Part shown: piece after piece, positions 11,514-22,565 of the stretch | Numbering within the stretch: the first letter of the stretch is position 1 | How the letters are laid out: each line of letters begins with the position of its first letter | Assembly (NCBI GenBank): GCA_003427395.1 | Contig: BFEA01000065.1 | Coordinates: forward strand, 1,786,616-1,833,772 | Origin: Chara braunii | Lineage: Eukaryota; Streptophyta; Charophyceae; Charales; Characeae | DNA length: 47,157 bases | Reading direction: 5' to 3' | Translations under genes and position numbers: made by a program | Notes under the pieces: model-generated | What the model was told of the DNA's origin: nothing | Seen by the model: only the letters and a program-made list of their open reading frames with translations | Database searches by the model: none

Positions 11514-14470
11514 CTCTTTTTCTGCCACCATAACTTCCAGGGACTCGTCCTCTGGCCTCCTCTTCTTTACGGGCAAGCCCATCTTGATCCACTCCTTTTT
11601 GCTAAAAGCCTCCTCAATAATAATTTCTACCCTTTCCCTCATTCCTTCCATTCGTGCGAATGCCCCCTTCCGTGCACTTTCTTCGAATGTTGGCGACCAG
11701 GTTGCCAATTTGCCATTCGGAGGGTCCCCTCCAGTTCCGAGGAGTCGGAGGAGTTCTCCGTGACCAGTCACCGGATCCTCTATGTCTACCATGTATGTAT
11801 CGTCGTGCAGATGCATTCCTATCATTTCCACATTGGCGCACCATGGTCTCCCGAGGATTACGTCGTGATCCATTTCTTCCATCACGGTCATCCGCTGAAA
11901 GGACCAGATGGATTCCCGGATTCCCGCCCTGACTGCACATTTGGTGACATACCCTGTGAAAGGAATTTCGCCACCTGCTCCCCGGATACTCCCTGCTACT
12001 TCCTTGTTTACCGTGCACCCCGTGACCGTTGCGAAATCCCGTCGAATAAGGGTGATTTCTGCTCCGCCGTCCACTAACGCGTCAGTGTGGTGAGTTCCGA
12101 TTTGAACTTTAAGTTTCTCAACTGATAATGCATGGAAGCTAAGCTTTGTCCCGGGTAGCGCCCTCATGACTTCGCCACCTTCACGATTCGGTAGGCTTAG
12201 GCGGATGTCCTCAAAGGCTTTCTCCAACTCTCCCAGGCCCCCAGGAATGCTTTGGAGGTTGGAGACTCCTTGAGGCACCTCGGCCTCCTCCGTGTCCTGC
12301 TCTTGCAGTTCCGGGGTCTCCTCTACCTCTACGAGCTTACGCGTTAGCAGCTGCCTGAGTCCTTTAAGCAGCCTTGGGTTGGCTTGCAGCATGGTCTGAA
12401 AAGACACCGATACCATGGTACCCAGTAGCTTACTCAAGGTGCCATCGATTTCTGGCGAAGTCAGGATTGGAATTTGATACCTGAACTTCTTTTTTGTGGC
12501 CGTAACCTTGTCTACCGGTTCGTCCTCCCTTGGCTTCCCATAGACCTTCTCTTGTTCCGCGGCTTCGGTCTCTTGCTGACTCGTGCTAGTCCCTGCGAGT
12601 TCCTCCATTACTGTGTCTTGAATAAGTTTATTTTCTGCGCAGGCCCGACGAGTGGTGATGTTTACTCTATCCTGGCCATTGCCTTCTAAGATAAAATTGG
12701 TCTGTGGTCCCCGTCCCCTTGGCTGGTCCCAAACAATCTTGGCTATTGGCTCTGCTTCTACGATAGCTATCTCTAAGTTATTCAGGAGGATGACGACTCG
12801 CCGCATCCCTCCTGGCGAGTTCCAGTTGACGCGGTTTCCCCTGGGTCCGAGGATCTCGCCTTTGAGGGACCTACTACACCTCTGCCGCTCAATGTCGTGA
12901 TTGAGTCTCGGACAGGCCCATACAAAATGCCCGATCATGGTGCAATACTTGCATTGTTCGTTGGCCGGGTCCCTTTTGCCAAACCCCTGGTTTGCTACGG
13001 CTGTCGGAACCACGGCCTCTTGAGGCGGAAGGGCGGGTCTGGACACTTGTGCCCGCATTACTAACAACGCATTTTCCATTCTGTCCATCTTGCTATTAAC
13101 CCCGTGCACCCGTTCGTGCAGGCTCTCTATCCCCTTCTTGACCTTATCCCCTGTCTTCCCGGTCAGATCTATGACCTCCCCTTCCTTAAGTAGGGCTAGC
13201 GTCTCAGTAACCACTGTCTTTTCCGCAAGGTCTGTTACGGTGCTGAAATCCACAGCTCTCGTGTATTCGAACTTACTGGTCTGCTGGTATGTTGACAAAA
13301 TCTTATCCTTATCAAACTCGGAGAACTGCTTGAGGAAGTATTTACTCATTATGCGGTCCGTTACCCCGGGAATTCGCAGAGCCACTAACGTGAACGCCCT
13401 CAGGAAATCGTTGTAGGTCGCATAGTTTTTCCTCTGGACTGCGACTAATTCTGCCTCTGTTGCCGTTTTTTCTGCCTTCAGGTATTTCCTCATCATATTC
13501 CTGGTCTCTTTCCAGGATCCACTGGAGACGACGATGGCCATAATGTCCCTTCCCAAACTTAGCGATACGTGCTGTCCTAGGGGCTCCATTTTTTCCTCTT
13601 CCGTCCATTTCAGTAAGGCTGCTAGGTTCTTATAGTTTATTAGAGACTCCGTAATGTTGGCGCCATCGAACATGAGTTTTTTTTTTGCATCTGCGAGATA
13701 CCCCTGATTCTTGTTCAGCGTCCTGTTGAGGGTGACGACTACTTTCTTGAGACCGTCTTCGGAGCCACTTGCTTCCCCGGCTGCACTGACTCCTTCCCCT
13801 TCCTTGCTTTCCCTCTGTTTCTCCCTGGTTTTCGGTGTTCCTTCTGGGTCGAACCATCCTAGCACTCTCTCCCTAAGGCTCCAGAGTCCGTCACACGCCC
13901 CTGTTACTTTCGGCGTGGCGGGTAGTCTGCTAGTGCCGCTGTCAATGGCGGATGGGGTCATAGCATTTTCCATTCCTCAGCCGGGGGGTCGCTCTTGTCC
14001 TTCCCCTTCTTGCTAGGCGTTCCTTTGTGACTATCATCCTTCCCCTCATACCTAGCCTCATTCTGACCGGCCCTGCGTCCCTCACGTGACCCTGCGTCCT
14101 GGAGGTCCTCCTCATCCCCGGCCATCATCCGCTCGATAAGTCTTGCCTTAAATTCCGCGGTCCGCTTCTCTATCTCTGCCAGTTTATGAATGGTATCCAA
14201 GACTTTCGTCTTTTTAGGGGTGGCTCCTGCTGAGTTCCGAGGACTTGTTCTCATATCGTTTCCCCCTTTCCTATTTTCCTGAGGTCCCATTTTGCTACCC
14301 CCATCTTTCCCCGAGCTTTCTCCAATTGAGGCGTCCTTTCCGTCTTCTCGGGTCCCTTCCAGTTTGACCGACTCTCGATCCCTGGCTGATTACTCGTTCC
14401 GTTCCCCATTCCCATTCGTGCCCTGATTCCCTCCGCTCTGCTGGTCATTGATCCCTTCCTCCTTCGCCAT
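11439..14470 (-). pseudogene. gag: gag-protease polyprotein (frameshifted)
   Basis: The likely ATG is at 14,470, since the second copy starts at the matching 42,535. A TAA at about 14,392 interrupts the N-terminus. The frame then runs to 13,958, where a shift near a six-C run moves it to the 844-codon frame 13,973-11,439. In that frame there is a Gag-like helical region (about 80-270). A CCHC zinc knuckle follows (C341, C344, H349, C354) for nucleic-acid binding. A retropepsin-like protease carries ALVDGGA (D635) with the later ILGRPW block (706-711). The active-site triplet is DGG where DTG or DSG is usual, and the second copy has the same. A frameshift near 11,500 separates this frame from pol. 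The gag also contains EVIDLTG (about 266-272). Confidence 0.88.
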
Positions 14471-14905
14471 TTCTTTCCCTAACTTGCACATGGAAAAAAA
14501 CTTTTTTGCGAAAAGGCGGCCGATTGTTCATAACTTCTCTAGTCCCGTCCCTGAAATCCGCCTATTCCCATATTTTTGCGTCTTACATTAATCAGTACGA
14601 TTCTTCTGACTTTTCTCTCCCGGGGCGTCCTTTAGGTTTTCTTCTACCGGAGCCTTGCCGCCACCGCTTTGGCATTTCATTACTGCCGCGCTTTGATTCT
14701 TAGGGCGGTACCTGAGCCCAGTGGCTTTCCTATCGGGGATGACCTTTTCGGCTTATTGGCATCCAGGTGCCCCATAATCTTTGGAGCGGGTGGTCTTCCT
14801 AGTTCCTCCCTGCCGCATCATTGGGTCGGCCGGAACTCACCACTGCCTCTCTTTTGTTGATGGTTGTCTACTTATCTTTCCCTACTTCTCCCTAACACGT
14901 TTTTC
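14471..14905 (-). other. Spacer between module D and gag
   Basis: About 435 bp with no credible ORF of its own. The frame 14,251-14,448 is out of phase with gag and is a shadow of it. The corresponding spacer in the second copy is at 42,536-42,987. Confidence 0.5.
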
Positions 14906-15691
14906 TTATGCTGGTCCCTTAGGCCTGCCCTGCTCATCCGGTTCCTCGAACAGGTCAGCCAACCCAGCAAGGTAATTTTCCCCCATTTCTATTTCCCTGA
15001 TAATGATTGACTCATATTCTTCAAACGACAGGTCAGGCAATCTGAATATCAAGATCTCGAGTAATTCGAGTAGTTCCCAGGCCTGGTTTCCCCAGAACGG
15101 CCCAGGTCTGACCGACACGTCGTAGAACATGCCCGTTGTTTGCAGCCGGAAGAGGTGGATCCAAACCAGGGTCGAGTCTACCAAATCCCTTGCCCTCTTG
15201 AGACTGCCGAATACCAGGTCTACCATGAAGCGAGGTACTCGACACCTCAGCCCAGTCATTGGGGCCTTAAACTCTCGCCAACCTCCTATCTCCACCCGAG
15301 TCCTTAACCCCACATTCCTTCTTCCTCGCACTTCCTGGCCTACCCGATTTAGTACTCTAGCATCCCTCTGGAAGATTGACAACAACCTATGCCCTAGTGC
15401 CAACTCCGTCCCTAACATGTGTCACCCGAGCTCTGGCAGGTATACGGTCCCCGTTACCCTAAGATCGGTGTACAGATCGTCCCCCGGTCCCCTGTTAATT
15501 CTCATACCATCCAACAAACATTCCACCATCATGAACGCCTAACCTCTTCCCAGGGTCACGACTCTCCACTCGGTATCCAATCCTTGAATCATGTAGCTTG
15601 CTGGGAGCGACACCTCCCATCCATCTCCGTTTTCCGTAGGTGGCCGCGGGTGCATGGGTCATAGCGGCATCCGGGCGCGTCTCATCGCCAT
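14906..15691 (-). pseudogene. Module D: fourth paralogous pre-gag ORF
   Basis: A 262-codon frame from an ATG at 15,691 (starting MAMRR) to 14,906, broken by in-frame TGA at about 15,659, TAG at about 15,541 and TGA at about 15,424. The second copy (43,776-42,988) has CAG at the first two positions but shares the third TGA. It has the family architecture: an N-terminal half with EVSLP and an Asp/Trp-rich block, then a C-terminal half with RCRVPRFMVD, FG, a FYDVSV.PG.F.GN block and a .REIE.GE.Y..G..DLFEEP tail. It is related to modules A-C by this shared pattern. Function is unknown and I recognise no named domain. Confidence 0.7.
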
Positions 15692-15842
15692 TTCCGACTT
15701 AGAAGTCCCCTGCACAGTTTTAAACAGCACGCAAAAAAGAACTTATTCCCCTTGGTCTTCAATTTTCTGCCCGGACAACTCCCCGATTCCTAGCCTGACA
15801 CTTATTTTCCCCTTCTATTTCTTTCCTCTCTCCTTAGCCCTA

Positions 15843-16616
15843 TTACCGACCTGTCCCCTCCTCCGTCTGGTTATATACTCGGTACAGATCATCTACGTAC
15901 GCCATTCCTTGATTTATCTCCCATCGGACAATGCCCCACAGGACCTCACTTCCCACGACCTGAACCCTCGGCCTGGTACTAAACACAACACGCAGGATGC
16001 GCAGCACCTCGTACTTCTGCTCTCCGCTGAACGGCCCCATTTCTAAGAAGGCCCGGTAGTATTCTCGATGTACCAGCGTCTCTTCATATGTCAGGCTTGT
16101 GAGATCGGCTACTGCTTGTCTAACAAGTTCCAAGCCGCCCAGTTTTTCCAGCAAGAAGGGTGGCAACCTCATTCGTACACTTTCGCTAGGCAGTTCAAAA
16201 CTCCCAGCCACAGCTACCCTAAGGTCCGCTGTTACATCGTCAACCCCTGGATCTGCGAACTCAAATCCTGCTTGCCATACTAACTGCCATGCCCCTGCAA
16301 ACATGCTCAACGGGTCTTCTCCTGATGCCAACCGAACTCCGAACTCCCTCCATCCGTTTTCCGACACATACAACCGCCCTTCTGCGCGCACGTGCCCCCG
16401 TGGGTCTGGGTTCCATTCCCCATTCTCAGCCGCTCGCCACTCAATTTTCGTCACCCAATAAACCATATTTTCCGCAAGCTCGATACCGACCCAATCCGCC
16501 ACCTGGTGCCATCCCTCGCCTGTTGCCGGCAGGCTAACCTCCATCCCACCCGGTACTTCCCTAGGCGGTTCAATGCCCAAGGGGCGCTCCTCAAGGAACG
16601 TCCTTCTTCGTGCCAT
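15843..16616 (-). CDS. Module C: third paralogous pre-gag ORF
   Basis: An intact minus-strand frame. The preferred start is the ATG at 16,616 (MARRRT), because modules A and B also begin MAR; the frame is open back to 16,655. Length is about 258 codons. Visible blocks are MEVSLP (N-terminal), a W.EW-type strand-rich section, LYVSENGW, RLASGEDPLSMFAGA, LPPFLLEKLGGLE, then REYYRAFLEMGPFSGEQ and a tail MAYVDDLYRVY. The EYYR..L..GPF and Y.DD(L/V) blocks are shared with module B, and the P.F(L/V) block with all four modules. The hydrophobic/acidic alternation suggests a soluble globular protein; no signal peptide or membrane segment is apparent. It is the least damaged pair member, as the second copy C' is broken. 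Confidence 0.7.
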   Translation of the reverse strand: MARRRTFLEERPLGIEPPREVPGGMEVSLPATGEGWHQVADWVGIELAENMVYWVTKIEWRAAENGEWNPDPRGHVRAEGRLYVSENGWREFGVRLASGEDPLSMFAGAWQLVWQAGFEFADPGVDDVTADLRVAVAGSFELPSESVRMRLPPFLLEKLGGLELVRQAVADLTSLTYEETLVHREYYRAFLEMGPFSGEQKYEVLRILRVVFSTRPRVQVVGSEVLWGIVRWEINQGMAYVDDLYRVYNQTEEGTGR

Positions 16617-16737
16617 CACGCGCTTGCCTTTTATCTCCCGACTCGCGATCCGCACTGAACCCTACAATGGCCAGACATCCCATTCCCTAATCTTAGCAAT
16701 TTTGCCATATTTGTCTGGCTCTACAACTTCCCTGCGC

Positions 16738-17484
16738 TTAGTCAGACCACAGTACTTCGAACAGTTTGAACACATCATCCACATAGCANGGTGTTGCTGC
16801 TACCTCACGGCGGATTATGGCCTCCCTGGTTTCTGGGGCCACCTCCTGCCGGTCATTCCTTTCGATGTCCAAAATAATGAGGACCTTCCGGGCTCTATCG
16901 CCGTGGAAGGGCCCGTATTTCAAGGACGTCCTATAAAATTCCCCTGCCAGCCATGTGCAATTCACGTGTATTTGTTCCATCGTGTCGGCTACCTCTGTTA
17001 CATGATCAAAACCCCCAAACCAGTCTGCCACGAATTCGGGTACCCAGGCCTTGATTCGGGCGCCGGACGGTTTAAATTCCTTCCGTCCTCCCATCACTAC
17101 TCTACTGCTGACCGTATCCCACCCTTTATTAGCAAAACTTTCCCCCGCCTGCCGAGCCCTTGCCTCAGCGTCCCCTAAAAGCCACATCAGGTTCTGCCCT
17201 GCAGCGAGCATCGTGCAGAACAGGTGCCGGCCCTGTTCCGAGAGAACAATCGTCCCAGCTGATTCCACCCTTCCTTCCGCAATCTCTTCCCATCCTTCCT
17301 CTTCCCTCAACGGATTCCAGCTACGCTCTATCCAAAGGTACGACAGCTCCGGCACAACCTCATNCCCCCGCCAATCACATGTGGTCCCTTTCCATTCATT
17401 ACTCGGCGGTATTGACATCTCTACTCCCCTTCCGGTTCGTCTTGGTTCCCATGTGCAGTCCCATAATTCGAGTTCCCGAGCCAT
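16738..17484 (-). CDS. Module B: second paralogous pre-gag ORF
   Basis: A 248-codon minus-strand frame with a clear ATG at 17,484 (MAREL) and no stop, though two ambiguous bases (16,790 and 17,364) lie inside it. Blocks in order are VEMSIP, LSYLWIERSWNP, GTIVLSEQGR, MLAAGQNLMWLLGDA, WVPEFVADWFGGFDH, FYRTSLKYGPFHGD, a REVAA block and CYVDDVFKLFEVL. The same blocks, in the same order, are in module C and in the second copy (45,744-44,989). It starts 54 bp after module A ends, which suggests one polycistronic or spliced transcript in the element. No homology to a known family is evident to me. Confidence 0.72.
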   Translation of the reverse strand: MARELELWDCTWEPRRTGRGVEMSIPPSNEWKGTTCDWRGXEVVPELSYLWIERSWNPLREEEGWEEIAEGRVESAGTIVLSEQGRHLFCTMLAAGQNLMWLLGDAEARARQAGESFANKGWDTVSSRVVMGGRKEFKPSGARIKAWVPEFVADWFGGFDHVTEVADTMEQIHVNCTWLAGEFYRTSLKYGPFHGDRARKVLIILDIERNDRQEVAPETREAIIRREVAATXCYVDDVFKLFEVLWSD

Positions 17485-17537
17485 CGTTCCCTACCTGCAC
17501 ATAGTCGACAACCCGTTTTCCCCAGGTAAGCCCCTCC

Positions 17538-18350
17538 TCAGAAGTCCCAATCCTCTATCTCATCCCCGTCCTCCTCATCACTGAAATCCTCCTCCTCGTC
17601 TAGGAACATCTCTTTTACCCCTTCCAAGAAGGTTTCCCCTGCTGCCACGTTTCGGTAAACTATCTGCCAATGCACCGGGCTGGGAACAAAAATTTCGTCC
17701 GCGCTGAGGAGGTTTAACACCTCAGCCAATTCTTCCGCCCAGTTTCCTTCGAACGACCCTGCTTCCACCGACAATTTAAAAAAGTCGTGCCTAGCGCCTT
17801 GGTACAATCTCAGGTGCGTTATTGACCGGCATATCTGCTTCAATCTACCCCTGGTCCCAAAGACTGCATCCACCAGAAAAGGAGGTACCACGCATCTCAT
17901 TGTCCTAAGGGGGCGTCTCATATTTTTCCGGTCCTCGAGTTCCACTCGCACCTCCATCCTCTCCATCTCCATTTCTGCCCGCTGACATGCAGCCCACACC
18001 ACCTCTCATTCCGCTTGCCTAAACAGCTGATCCGGTGCCGTGCCCAATACTAGTCCCACTACCATTGCGTTTTTCATTTCTTGAGACAGGTAGATCCACC
18101 CTTGGGCCTCCACCGTTCCCCGGAATTCTAGGTCCATCAAGCTGGGTGAGAGTCTTGTCAGGCTGACCTTGGTCCAGATTGTCTCTATCCAGAGGAACGC
18201 ATCCTTCTTGTCCAGCACCACGGTTTCATAGGCTGGTTCTAGGTCGGTCCACGTCCCTTCTTCCGGGAGAACAACAGATACCCCATCCCTTACCTCTATA
18301 GGCATTTCCGGACCACTAGAGTAGAGAGGAGGCGACAATCATCGCGCCAT
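17538..18350 (-). pseudogene. Module A: first paralogous pre-gag ORF
   Basis: The frame starts either at an ATG at 18,350 (MAR followed by TGA, a stop also present at the same place in the second copy) or at the ATG at 18,305 (MPIEV). A second in-frame TGA at 18,006-18,008 splits it, where the second copy has ACG. Blocks are VSVVLPEEGTW, DAFLWIETIW, LMDLEFRGTVEAQGWIYLSQ, CVVPPFLVDAVFGT, FFKLSVEAGSFEGNWAEELAEVLN and a strongly acidic C-terminus (EEEDFSDEEDGDEIEDWDF). The architecture matches modules B-D. It is the first coding unit after the leader. Function is unknown. Confidence 0.7.
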
Positions 18351-20086
18351 CTTGTTTTTCCCGGCGCTTACCCTGTTTTCCACATGAGAGCACCGCACGG
18401 CCCCCTCATGGTCAGTCATTTTCTAGATGAGAGTTGTTTTCAGACCCCTCATTCGGGTCCCCCTAACTTTTCTTATCCAATTTCCAAGTGCCATTGTCCC
18501 ATCATACCCCCAATCGATCGCCAGTGGCCCGCATTCCTTCTTCTTAGTTTCATCCTCTTCCGACTCCTATCCAGCCTCTTCCTCATGTTCTCTCACTCGT
18601 GCTGACTTAGGCGGAGGTTGAGAATAAAGTAGAGACTCGGTCCCCATCCAACATTCATCAGCCAAACTTTACAGAGGGAGGCACAAAAGGCAAAACTCAG
18701 GCAAACGTCGCACACAAGTCGGTCATCTCCTCACCGACCTCTTCCCCGGAAATGGTCTCTCCACTATTACTATCGGCCGAGCTTTACCCCATACCTTAAG
18801 TACAGTCAACCGTCGCGAGCGCGATACTCAAGTCTCGACAAGGCATTCGCCCTTTCCTCCTTACCCAGAATACCCCATCCCGACTTGCCGCTCGTGTACC
18901 CACCGTTAATCTCGAGAATCACCCCGCACATCTCGGTAGAGCAATTGGAGTCAGCCGTCCAAGCATTCACTTCCATCGGTCCGATAAGGAACAACTTTTC
19001 CCAAGTCATGCTACGAGAAGCTCTTAATCGCCTCCGAGGCTCCTTCCTTGCCCCATAGGCAGTGGTCCCCTGCCGTCTGCCGACAAGCAGCCGCCCCGCC
19101 TGAAGACATTTCACACCCCACCTGGGCAAGATCATCGAGCCATGCTCGGACCGCTCGGGTGAGAATGCTACTAATCAGCCGACGGGACCAACCCTTGCCT
19201 GACAGTCCGGTGGCCCGACCCCCACACACGGAACCCGGTGAACTTCAAAGAGTACGACCATTTCGCATCCCGTACCGACCGGCGCAAACCAATCCTTTCC
19301 TTCCGAATGGCAGGACGCTCGAAATCCCAATCATGCAATCACAAGTCTCAAATGGGACACACATAACACAACTGTCTTTCCCCCTGGTGCACTTGGCGCG
19401 TCCTACCCATTGCTCGCAGGTCTTCACTCAGGACAGTGTATGCCACTCACCCCTAAATTCCATACATAGTGTCGGGTTCTTTTTCGTGAGCATCTTCAAG
19501 GGTGAGCTAGTTTTCTTGGAGTCTAGTAACTCTCTTCTTTCCCTTATCTTCGCTTGTGTGTCCGTTCATAGGGCAGGATTGTTCCTTCTCGATTACTGTT
19601 TGTGTTCATATGAGGTTCCTTCAAGCATTTAAGAGTGGTGCACGGAGCTCGCTGGGCTCCGAAGAGGAAAGAAGGCACCCAGGTCGGTCGGATCGCTCCG
19701 CCGCGGGATTTTTATTGGCACCCGGACTAGCCCAGAATCCCAACCGCCTGCCAGGTAACCGGAGCCCTTCTTTCGCACAAAGACGAAGGGTCGACCCGCG
19801 GCTTGCCCAAGGCCTCCCTGACCTGACGATTATCAGTCCAAGGGAAGGAGGACTAGAGTCATCTCCAAAGGAGATGGCTGAGCAAAAGTGCAAGCAGGCA
19901 TGTTCTTCCTTCAGGCCTGGCCTTGCCATGCGCCCAACCACCCTCAAATCTGATTCTCTCAAAGGATAGAGCATACACAAGTCCACATTCCTTATCTTTA
20001 TGTTTGTGTTCTCGGTCATGCGTCGGGTGTCCCCCTCGAGACCGTATGGGTCAGTTTAACCCAATACCCGACACCTATACCATTTT
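18351..20086 (-). other. 5' leader between LTR and module A
   Basis: About 1.7 kb without a convincing gene. The part 18,351-18,620 is homologous to 46,569-46,867 of the second copy, so it belongs to the element. Further right I see only short shadow frames. The boundaries depend on the proposed LTR border. Confidence 0.45.
20067..20082 (-). promoter_or_regulatory. Candidate primer-binding site
   Basis: On the minus strand TGGTATAGGTGTCGGG begins with TGGTAT, as initiator-Met-tRNA primer sites do, then diverges. It sits four bases inside a TG/CA-type candidate LTR edge at 20,087. An alternative edge is TGTCGGG at about 19,470. Neither is proven because the left LTR is cut by the window. Confidence 0.3.
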
Positions 20087-20329
20087 TGTAGTGGCCTTAC
20101 GCTGTAGGACTTTCGAGTCTCGGTCGACCCCACTGCGGGTCCCATTTGGCTCGACCCGCCCACGCTCACGCTCAGGGCGCGGGTCGTTCGTCCCAAGGGC
20201 ACCCCCGCCTAGTGCTTTGAGATGGACGGGGATGGGCCGTTTACGAGAGGGCTTTACATTGGGGGATGTAGCTCCGCTCTCGCGTCAAGATGGTAGTTTT
20301 TCGGCACTCGTGGCGTTTTCTTGATTCAT

Positions 20330-21226
20330 TAAAGTCTGACCAGGCAATTGCTCCTTCCAATACGCAGGCAGTCCAGAGAGTTCATTGAGGTCTCATCTTC
20401 TTCTCGTGCGCAGGCCAAGCGTCATCCATTGGGCCAAGCACCTTTTCACAACGCCTAGCGGCCCTCGGCAGCCCCGGCGGCATCCTTGGGGTAAGGTCGC
20501 GTCGCCCGAAACCCTAGCCGCAATATTCCCCTTTTTCTTTTGCGAGAACTGCTAGCATGACATCCACCTACCAAAGATCGCCCTTAGTCTTTCCAGGCAT
20601 CGCATCACACATGAGAGAGACATTCCATGCAATCCCACGCAAGACGAGTCCATGCATCAAACATTCACCCAAATACCGGTCTCAAACCCAACCCGCACCC
20701 GCGACTTAGGCCGGGTCCAAGTCCTTTTCCCATAGCCAAATCTCCCATTCTAGTCCTCGTCCGTAGATCCAGCCCGTCTGAATAGTCCCAAGCTACTCAC
20801 CTCCGCATGACCACACAAAAACAAATGTCCAAGTACAATCTTCATTGGGGTCAACACATCGCCCCTTCCCGCGAGCCTAAGTTTCCCTCCCCCTTCCATG
20901 GTCCCTTGGTTTTCTTGTCCCTCCCTTCCCTCAAGCAGCCCATGCATTCACCTTAGTCATGCAGTCGGGGGAGGTGGTTGAGTCAAACTGACCTCGTTTA
21001 AAAATAGCTCTCCTTTTTGTTTTCACAAATGTTCCCAATAGCCTCGTATCCTTCCCTTCCAGGTGGCACAAGGGACCGGTTGCCCCTCCCTTGCCCTCGC
21101 TTTCCACCAAGTGAGGACCAAGTTCCTTCCCGTTCATTCCCTGGCACGTAACAGGTGAGGGTAGAGGTTAGTCACATGCCATGGAGGGGAAGAGGTGGCG
21201 GAAGGGTTAAGGGCTAAAGGAGTTTG

Positions 21227-21229
<3 letters not shown>
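20330..21229. other. Unannotated part of the putative 5' LTR
   Basis: About 900 bp with no gene or obvious repeat. Frames on the minus strand (20,750-21,137) are short and motif-free. Confidence 0.4.
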
Positions 21230-21295
<66 letters not shown>

Positions 21296-21419
21296 NNNNN
21301 NNNNNNNNNNNNNNNNNNNNNNNNNNNNNNNNNNNNNNNNNNNNNNNNNNNNNNNNNNNNNNNNNNNNNNNNNNNNNNNNNNNNNNNNNNNNNNNNNNNN
21401 NNNNNNNNNNNNNNNNNNN

Positions 21420-21492
<73 letters not shown>
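21230..21492. repeat. (GA)n microsatellite with an assembly gap
   Basis: GA dinucleotide repeats flank a run of N from 21,296 to 21,419. Apparent Arg-Glu or Ser-Leu proteins across it are artefacts. Confidence 0.98.
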
Positions 21493-21496
<4 letters not shown>

Positions 21497-21604
21497 AGCT
21501 TCACATCCTAATCGACCCTGCTCATTAACTTACCCTAACCGATTTTGTTCGGAGCTCCGTGCACCCCCCCCTGCGGCCCCTTAAGGCTCCCGATCGGACA
21601 GGGG

Positions 21605-22565
21605 AGGTGATAAGCGAGGGAGGGTTGGAATGTCCGGATATGGTGGATGGGTGTAGGCGATGAAGGTTGAAGAAGGGTTGGGGCGTCCCGCTATGGTGGA
21701 TGGGTGTAGGTGATGGAGGTTGAAGAAGGGTTGGGATGTTCGGCTATAGTTGATGGATGTAGGTGATGGGGGTTGAAAAAGGGTTGGGGTGTCCGGCTAT
21801 GGTGGATGGGTGTAGATGCTGGAGGATGAAAAAGGGTTGGGACGTCCGGCTATGGTGGATGGGTGTAGGTGATGGAGGTTGAGGAAGGGTTGGGGCGTCC
21901 GGCTATGGTGGATGGGTGTAGGTGATGGAGGTTGAAGAAGGGTCGGGGTGTCCGGCTATGGTGGATGGGTGTGGGTGATGGAGGTTGAAGAAGGGTTGGG
22001 GCGTCCGGCTATGGTGGATGGGTGTAGGTGATCGAGGTTGAAGAAGGGTTGGGACGTCCGACTATGGTGGATGGGTGTAGGTGATAGGGGTTGAAGAAGG
22101 GTCGGGGTGTCCGGCTATGGTGGATGGGTGTAGGTGATGGAGGTTGAAGAAGGGTCGGGGTGTCCGGCTATGGTCGATGGGTGTAGGTGATGGAGGTTGA
22201 AGAAGGGTTGGGGTGTCCGGCTATGGTCGATGGGTGCAGGTGATGGAGGTTGAAGAAGGGTCGGGGTGTTCGGCTATGGCGGATGGGTGTAGGTGATGAA
22301 GGTTGAAGAAGGGTCGGGGTGTCCGGTTATGGTGGATGGGTGTAGGTTATGGAGGTTGAAGAAGGGTTGGGGTGTTCGGCTATGGTGGATGGGTGTAGGT
22401 GATGGAGGATGAAGAAGGGTTGGGACGTCCGGCTATGGTGGATGGGTGTAGGTGATGGAGGTTGAAGAAGGGTTGGGGCGTCCGGCTATGGTGGATGGGT
22501 GTACGTGATGGAGGTTGAAGAAGGGTCGGGGTGTCCGGCTATGGTGGATCGGTGTAGGTGATGGC
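21605..22565. repeat. 53-bp minisatellite, about 18 units
   Basis: The unit contains GTCCGGCTATGGTGGATGGG then TGTAGGTGATGGAGGTTGAA and GAAGGGT(T/C)GGGG, recurring every 53 bp with a few substitutions per unit (TTGGGG/TCGGGG, GCGTCC/GTGTCC variants). Confidence 0.95.

Noticed and set aside
14251-14448. 65-codon ORF before gag
   Set aside because: It is out of phase with the gag start at 14,470 that is supported by the second copy. It is a shadow frame.
19470-19476. TGTCGGG as the inner LTR border
   Set aside because: It mirrors the LTR start, but a seven-base match is expected by chance in this distance and no good primer site adjoins it. It is kept only as an alternative.
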